Part shown: one piece after another, positions 57,901 to 64,000 of the stretch | Position numbering within the stretch: position 1 is the stretch's first letter | Layout: each line of letters starts with the position of its first letter | Source of the DNA: Smallanthus sonchifolius | Taxonomy: Eukaryota; Streptophyta; Magnoliopsida; Asterales; Asteraceae | Assembly: GCA_023525975.1 (NCBI GenBank) | Contig: CM042043.1 | Location: 32,374,001-32,438,000 of the forward strand | Length of the DNA stretch: 64,000 bases | Direction of reading: 5' to 3' | Position numbers and translations under genes: made by a program | Notes under the pieces: generated by a model | What the model was told of the DNA's origin: nothing | The model's database searches: none | The model's input: the letters and a program-made list of their open reading frames with translations, nothing else

Positions 57901-58974
57901 CAAATGATTTGACACTAACGTGTCTAGTTCACCTAACTCTAAGAATAGAAAAGTTAAGTGTCGGTTAGATTCATTAGCTTATTTCATATGACTTGATTAT
58001 ACAGACTGTGTGTGACCTTAACTAACGCTCCTAAACCAGCTAAGTGTATTCAGAAACCACCCGTCATGTGAGTTCTATGTGCCCCTTCTATGTTATGTGC
58101 AAATCGTTTTAAAAGTTTTTGGGCTGCAACGTATAGACTAAATGAATAAGTGTTATGAATGCCAATGTGATCGTACGTGATATATACCTATATATATATA
58201 TTAAAATGAATGATGAACAAAGAATGTAACGTAGGATTATGAAGAATGGATGAAAGAATGACATAACGTAAATGAATGAAATCTTGCTTTATATTTTATA
58301 TATTGCATGTTTTGAATGTATCTAAACGTTATGGACGCTTCGATGACAATGACTACTTCGGTAGACGGACGACCACGTGACTATTTTGTAACCGGGAGAA
58401 GTACGTTCCTTCATCAGCTAGGACGTACGAAAGGCATTAATGGACGGTCGAGCAATTGCCTTATAAAGGAAGAACGGTTGCATAAATAATAGTTCATGTG
58501 GGAAATGGATACCTTAGGTAAATGGGAGAATGAAGGCCTACGATGGTAGGACGGTTAAGACGGACGGCTGAAGGTTTGCCGGACGGTATAACACAACAGA
58601 TGGCCGAAGGTTTTTCGGATGTTTGTGGAGGACGGACTACGACGGTAGGACGGGCGTCTATCTTCGTGACTTACGCAAATGAATGTTGGGCTGGTCACCC
58701 TTATGTGTATGACCAATGAATGTTAATGAAAGTAAAGGCAAATACATAATTATGTACTCGCATATGAATGATAAATGAAGACAAAGGATGTGTTGATGTG
58801 TTTTTGTATATATATATTGTTGATGAACTTTCCTGTGACAACACTCTGGATAGAGTCTTAGTTTGTATTTCTAATGTCTGTAATTTGTCTTTGTATGTAA
58901 GAGTCGTTATGTAATAGTTTATCGAGTTGTATTTACTTTTACATAATGTATGTTGCATTTCTGTTAAGTGTTTT

Positions 58975-59091
58975 GCGCACTTACAAGTGCGCAGGAGAAA
59001 GCTCCTGCGTACTTAGCAAGTACGCAGGAAGACCTTTGCGTACTTGTTAAGTACGCAAGAGCAATTGGTCCTGCGTACTTGCTAAGTGCGC
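58975..59091 (+). repeat. Palindromic units in LTR M, same word as in LTR H
   Basis: GCGCACTT-AC-AAGTGCGC (58975-58992), GCGTACTT-AGC-AAGTACGC (59007-59025), GCGTACTT-GTT-AAGTACGC (59038-59056) and a GCGTACTT/AAGTGCGC unit (59073-59091). Spacing is 31-35 bp. The linker GCAGGAGAAAGCTCCT resembles the H linker. Two half-units follow at about 59128 and 59171. The array ends 11 bp before the TATA box. Confidence 0.88.
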
Positions 59092-59102
59092 TATCAGGTC
59101 TG

Positions 59103-59110
59103 TATAAATA
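59103..59110 (+). promoter_or_regulatory. TATA box of LTR M
   Basis: TATAAATA immediately downstream of the four palindromes. Confidence 0.6.
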
Positions 59111-60857
59111 GGATAGGTTCAAAGAGGTTAAGTACGCAGAACCATTTGTTTAGACGAACTCAGTTTTGTTAAGTACGCAGCTTGTATTCTCTCTGTAACC
59201 GTCGAGTGTTTTTAATACAAAGAACGTTTATTGTGACTCTCGTGTTTGGTTTACTTTGTTTAGTAAGACTCTCCACCTCCCGGTGCGACTAGTAGACCAC
59301 TTGCATGTGACGATCCGACACACACGAAGGGACCTACATATGTATATACCTATAAAGAAATAATGTTTATGCCTAGTTTATTTAAACTAGAACTCACCAG
59401 CGTTAGCTGACTTTTATTATACACTTCAGGTAGCAAGAAGAAAGGACGTGCTGTCACACCCCAACCGACGGCGGAATACGCCGGGGCGGGACCTGTAAAC
59501 TGTTCACGAGCACCAGGTTGACTAGATTGCAATATATTAATCATCAAATTTCATTTCAAACCAAATCAAACACAACCAAATTCAAACAAGTACGTAATTG
59601 AAATACATAATATTCTTTGTTTAAATTTAACTAAGTCCAAACTTAAGTGTAGCATGTCTTGATCAAACTCACACATTAACACCTGAAACATGAATAAAAT
59701 AAAGTCAACTAAAAAGTTGGTGAGTATACATAGGTTTGTACATAGATAGTATATAGATGTGAGTAAACAAATCCTTATAAATCATGATAAATAAGGCAAA
59801 TATGGAGAGTTACTATTGTGTAACCAAGTAGTACAATCAAACCTTTGTAACTAGCATGCAAAAACAATTGTGTTGTCGGTAAAAATCACCCTAACTAGGT
59901 GGGTTTGTCAGACTCAATAGATCTATCATTGTTAACCGTCGGCTTGAATAGTTAATGATTGCACATGAATTGCACACAAACAGTTAACACACCTAGTACT
60001 TAAACATAAAGCTCAAATTTGCACACATGAATGTAAAGTGGATTTGTATTTGTGTAGTTTGTGTAAATGTAAATAATTGTATGTATAGTATTCATGTTTC
60101 ACCCCAAAAAGTGTAAAAGTGTGAAAAGGGGCTATGTAATACTCACTTGAATCAAAGGTGTAGCTAGCACGAGAGACTAGGTAGCAAAGTGATCCTTGTA
60201 ACTCACCACGTTAACCTAGTGTGTAATGTATATTGAATTAAAAATGTGTACAATAGTCTATTTCTAAGTTTAGGATTGAATTGGATGCGTGTACAAAGAG
60301 TTAGAGTTGTAGGTGTTAGTGGTTTGTACTTGAAAGGGGATTGTCTTACAAAAAAAAGAATTGAAATGAAAAATAATTGAATTAGGGTTTGGGTGGAATA
60401 ACTAAATAAATTAAATAATTGTTATTTATTTATTTAGTTATAAAAATAGTGTGTGTATTATATTAAATAAATAATTTTTACTTTATTTATTTATAAAGAT
60501 GCATAAATATAAAGTTGTGTAAATAATATTTATGTATAGAGCTTAAAAATAAATATACATTTAACTTTGTAGATTATAATAAATAAATTTTATTTATTTA
60601 TTTATCATTCAGAAATAAGTATTTAATTGTTTTAAATAAAGTTAACAATTTATAAACTAAAAAAAAATTTACTTTTATTTGGAAATTAATATAAATATCT
60701 AAATTTTTGTTTTAAACTTTTAATATACACTTTTAACCATAAAATTCATAATAAAATGAATTTATATTAAAAATTAACAAATCTAATTTTATTCTATTAA
60801 AAATATTGCATGGTTTATAAAAATAATTTTTATATGAATTTTGGGACATTAGAAACG

Positions 60858-60938
60858 GTTTTAAAAAAATAAACAGACCACAGGGACTCGAACCCGGGTC
60901 TGTGCTGTGTGGGTCGTATGAACAAGCCACTGGGCCAA
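60858..60938 (-). other. Pol III-like unit 1 in LTR L
   Basis: On minus: A-box TGGCCCAGTGG (60927-60937), 32 bases, B-box GGTTCGAGTCC (60884-60894), then a T-run (60863-60869). Both boxes match the tRNA consensus. The flanks do not pair as an acceptor stem, so it is a tRNA-like promoter relic, not a tRNA. Confidence 0.55.
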
Positions 60939-61024
60939 GGGGCTGGTACTAGCAGTCTATGAGATTCGAGTTGGTATTAACATGAAGGAAACAAGGGGGT
61001 TGGGTCTGGGTTTTATGATTGCGT

Positions 61025-61100
61025 AAAAAGGCCAGCTTGGTGGGTTTCGAACCCACGCCACCTGGTTCGGCGGCGCAGTGACTTACCGGCCGGACCACGT
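61025..61100 (-). other. Pol III-like unit 2 in LTR L
   Basis: On minus: B-box GGTTCGAAACC (61043-61053) inside a perfect GTGGGTTCGAAACCCAC T-arm, with a T5 run at 61025-61029 about 14 bases on. The A-box-like stretch near 61090-61101 is weaker. Confidence 0.45.
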
Positions 61101-61961
61101 GGTTTCGCTGGTTGATTTAGGATTCCAATTGATTAAAACGTGAAATAAAACAACCTAAATTCAAATACATATTACCCCGCCATGAACCCTAATCCCAGTC
61201 GGTCTAGATACCCTCTGCCATCACAAATTGGCAGAGGGTTTCGATAACCATGTGATTACGAATCTAATGATGCTATTCTTACTTGAAATGATTGGGGCAC
61301 GAAGGCAGACGGCTTCGCGTTTGATATGACTATTCTTGGTGATCGACAGGAATCTAGAAGCGATATGCGGCTCCTACACATGTTGGGAGAGTTTGGGTAA
61401 ACGTATACGAGAGTGGGTGAGGGATTTAATTCGATTAATTTCGCTTGCATTAACCGTATTGATTTCAATTTGACCGTAATGGCCGCGGACAACTGATTAC
61501 CCGTTAATTCATCGATTTGGGAATGAATTGGGTACTGATAATGGTCTAGGTACACACGTGATTGATCTGCGAGTGACTTGCGGGATTGGGACGCGTTAAT
61601 TTCATGTATTGAATGGTAATTGATACCGATTTGACTATCATAAGTCAAATTCGTTCGAATTTTGAATTGGTCGCATGAGTGGTTTAATTGGCTTGATGAT
61701 TGAGCATGGTTTGGGTTGTCTACTGATTGTGAACGATAAGGGAAACCCGTAGCAATCGATTGGGTCGGTTCTTGGCGATGGATTTGTGAAATCGGCCATG
61801 TTTTACTTTTAAAAGTCAAACAGGTTAAGTCTTGATGGATTTGGTCAACAATGGCGTTTTTAGGGTTCAAGATTAATGCTAAAGGTTCAATTGTGATGGT
61901 TCAATTAACTAGGGGTTCAAAATTGTGCATAGACCTTTGTTATTTGCACATACCCAAAGAT

Positions 61962-61968
<7 letters not shown>

Positions 61969-62003
<35 letters not shown>
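61969..62003. repeat. (TA)n microsatellite
   Basis: About 17 uninterrupted TA units in LTR L. Confidence 0.95.
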
Positions 62004-62006
<3 letters not shown>

Positions 62007-62212
62007 AATGAAAATTGTATGATGTATGCCTACACATGTATATACATATATATAGGGTTTTACTAATGTATCCAAGTGTAAAACTTGTGAATTTGAAATG
62101 ATACCTTGGTCTTAATGGTTGGCCTGAATGAATTAAAACATTACACTAGAATTGGAGTCAAAAATATGTTTTATTGAAATGAAATAAAGGCAAGAAAATC
62201 AGAAATGTTACA

Positions 62213-64000
62213 GTATCCCCATGTTGAGGGAATTTTGTCCCGAAATTCAACTAGTTGACGCTACTGAATCAGCAAAGAGGTGTGGGTACTTGAGCTTCAT
62301 TTGGTCCTCGCGCTCCCAAGTAAACTCGGGACCACGTTTTGATTCCCAACGAACTTTGACAATAGGGATACGGCTTCGCTTGAGTTGCTTGATCTCACGA
62401 TCCATGATCTCTACAGGTCTCTCAATGAAGTGCATCGTTTCGTCAATGCGAACATCGTCAATAGGTATATGGAGATTCTCATCAGCAAGACATTTCTTTA
62501 GATTGGATACATGAAAGGTAGGATGCACATTGCCAAGTGATGGAGGTAACTCGAGTCTGTAAGCCACTTTCCCAATCCTTTCAAAGATCTTGAATGGACC
62601 CACATAGCGAGGTGCTAACTTGCATTTCTTTTCAAAACGGATCACACCCTTCCATGGAGACACTTTTAGAAGTAGAAGGTCACCGACTTGGAATTCCAAG
62701 GGTTTACGTCGTTTGTTAGCATAGCTCTTTTTCCGACTCCTTGCTACCCGAATGTTGTCACAGATTTGAATGATCTTGTTGGATGTTTCTTGAATTTACT
62801 CGGGACCGGTGATTTGTGCTTCACCAATCTCGTTCCAACAGATAGGAGAACGGCACTTACGACCATAGAGAGCTTCAAATGGAGTCATATTGATACTTAT
62901 GTGGTAGCTATTGTTGTAAGAGAACTCAATTAGGGATAGATGTGAATCCCAATTGCCACCAAAATCAATTACACAAGCTCTAAGCATGTCCTCAAGAGTT
63001 TGGATTGTTCGCTCGGTCTGACCATCAGTTTGGGGATGGTAAGCCGTGCTCAAATCCAATCGGGTGCCAAGAGCAGTTTGGAGGGATTACCAGAAACGGG
63101 AGGTGAAACGAGCATCTCTATCGGAGATTATGTTTAGTGGAACACCATGACAACTCACAATTTCGTTAATGTAAATTCGGGCCAATTTCTCGACCCGATA
63201 GTCTTCACGGATAGGCAAGATGTGAGCAGATTTGGTGAGACGGTCAATGATCACCCAAATGCTATCATAACCACTTGAGGTGCGAGGGAGTTGGGTAATG
63301 AAGTCCATGGCTAAATTCTCCCATTTCCACACGGGGATTTCCGGTTTTTCAAGTAAACCGGATAGACGTGGGTGTTCGGCTTTGACTTTGGAGCAAGTTA
63401 GACATTTGGCAACATAGAGAGCATTGTCTTTCTTCATACCTTGCCACCAATATTGTTGGCGAAGATCTTGGTACATTTTATCCGCACCAGGTTGAATATA
63501 ATAACGAGTCTTGTGAGCCTTGTTCATGAGAATTGCACGGAGATCATTGTGATCGGGAACACAAATACGGTTCAAGTAATAAAGTAAGCCATTGGGTTTA
63601 GATTCAAGCTGAAGTTCAACACCACACGACATTTCATCGTACATGTTACCCTCGATGATCGAGACGTGTTGAGCTTCTAGGATACGATTTTGAATGTCGG
63701 TTTGAATTCAGACACAATGAAGCATGACATGGTCCTTACGACTCAAAGCGTCGGCCATAACATTCGCTTTGCCGGGATGGTAACGAATCTCGCAGTCGTA
63801 GTCGTTAAGGAGTTCAACCCAACGTTGTTGCCTCATGTTGAGTTCTTTTTGGTTGAAGATATGCTGGAGACTTTTGTGGTCAGTGAACACCACACATTTT
63901 GTGCCATAGAGATAATGTCTCTAAATCTTTAATGCGAATACGACCACACCCAACTCGAGATCTTGCGTCGTATAATTCTTCTCATGAATTTTGAGTTGCC
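62213..64000 (-). pseudogene. Element L pol 3' half: RNase H, integrase, chromodomain
   Basis: Right to left: RNase H end with FTDHKSLQHIF and HPGKANVMADALSRK (63893-63750). Integrase with YWWQGMKKDN, KCLTCSKVKAEH, AMDFITQLP, ISDRDARFTSRFW (63644-63087) and HPQTDGQTERTIQTLEDML (63059 on). Then FQVGDLLLLKVSPW and a chromodomain with IVKVRWESKRGPEFTWERED (62699-62247), stop at 62247. Stops seen near 63708, 63087 and 62796, plus one in RNase H near 63920; no frameshift in the visible part. The invariant Pro of the usual YWWPGM is Gln here. Role: cutting and joining of element DNA, chromatin targeting. Confidence 0.9.

Larger units (their letters stand above)
58818..59338 (+). mobile_element. Solo LTR M (521 bp) inside LTR K
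   Basis: Starts TGTTGATGAAC, ends GGGACCTACA. The flanks TATAT (58813-58817) and TATGT (59339-59343) fit a 5-bp duplication with one change. LTR H lacks this segment, confirming an insertion. TATAAATA at 59103-59110. Length and ends suggest a copia-type LTR (inference). Four palindromes of the GCGTACTT type precede the TATA. Confidence 0.7.
57046..59451 (+). repeat. LTR K (H-related family), continuing beyond L
   Basis: Starts TGTAACATCCCTAAATTT. Left flank GAACA is the candidate duplication. It is collinear with LTR H: leader near 57235-57290, GTGAGTTCTATGTGCCCC at about 58068, GACGG region, ACTCACCAGCGTTAGCTGAC near 59393. It carries a different palindrome array (57550-57900). It is interrupted by solo LTR M and then by L at 59452 (five bases CGTGC just before). 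Confidence 0.85.
59452..62212 (-). repeat. Element L 3' LTR (2761 bp)
   Basis: TGTCACACCCCAACCG to CAGAAATGTTACA. The first 1 kb matches LTRs C and I. From about 60660 it has no CACGGTCG array and instead carries two tRNA T-arm-like units, a 204-codon open frame without ATG (61870-61256, minus) and a (TA)n run. Confidence 0.88.
59452..64000 (-). mobile_element. Element L: Ty3/gypsy chromovirus, minus strand, runs off the window
   Basis: 3' LTR 59452-62212, polypurine tract (reversed) 62213-62246, then chromodomain, integrase and RNase H reading rightward on minus to the window edge. The pol is nearly identical to C and E. Its LTR ends match theirs but the LTR middle differs. Confidence 0.9.

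Noticed and set aside
60858..61100. Real tRNA genes on the minus strand
   Set aside because: B-boxes and one A-box match, but no acceptor stem pairs and the anticodon arm is not recognisable.

Overview
The window looks like intergenic heterochromatin of a flowering plant. Every kilobase I can assign belongs to an LTR retrotransposon, and I find no credible host gene, functional tRNA, rRNA or CRISPR array. Evidence for a plant: Ty3/gypsy chromovirus pol genes with a C-terminal chromodomain, initiator-Met primer sites (TGGTATCAGAGCC), an Athila-type element with a tRNA-Asp-like primer site, and a SIRE-like Ty1/copia element with an extra ORF after pol. The style of that extra ORF suggests Asteraceae. 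This is inference from remembered family style, not a search.

Layout, oldest host layer outward (letters are mine). J is a copia pol fragment (55463-57045, minus). F is a SIRE-like copia inserted in J; its 5' LTR is 54612-55462 (minus) and its body is scattered leftward to 23186. F was hit by three gypsy elements: C (9829-23185, minus), E (28201-40800, plus, TSD CATTG on both sides) and H (41203-51341, plus, 3' LTR truncated). C contains Athila-like D (15622-22453, plus, TSD CTAAG on both sides) and is cut on its left by LTR B (7207-9828). B in turn contains A (1-7206, plus), a large non-coding derivative (LARD) whose 5' LTR runs off the window. E contains solo LTR G (32155-34675, TSD CAAGT). 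H contains solo LTR I (45244-47788, TSD GATAC). To the right of J is LTR K (57046-59451 and beyond). K carries a small solo LTR M (58818-59338) and is interrupted by gypsy element L (59452-64000, minus, continuing out). The deepest stack is J>F>C>B>A, five layers.

How the parts work together: E, C and L encode near-identical gag, protease, RT-RNase H, integrase and chromodomain regions, all now broken mainly by stop codons. A shares their LTR ends, primer site, leader and polypurine tract but has no gag-pol. It presumably moved using their proteins. Instead it holds a decayed ORF for a proline-rich, coiled-coil, tail-anchored protein. A leader stem-loop is kept in A, C and E with different arm sequences, which suggests a shared packaging signal.

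The most unusual signal: each long LTR family examined carries its own minisatellite made of a short interrupted palindrome (periods about 21, 22, 33, 38 and 46 bp). In several arrays both arms change together, so complementarity survives while sequence drifts. Sibling LTRs H and K have different palindrome arrays at the same position. Gypsy LTR H and the unrelated solo LTR M share the same one. LTRs G and L instead carry Pol III-like A/B-box units with T-run terminators.
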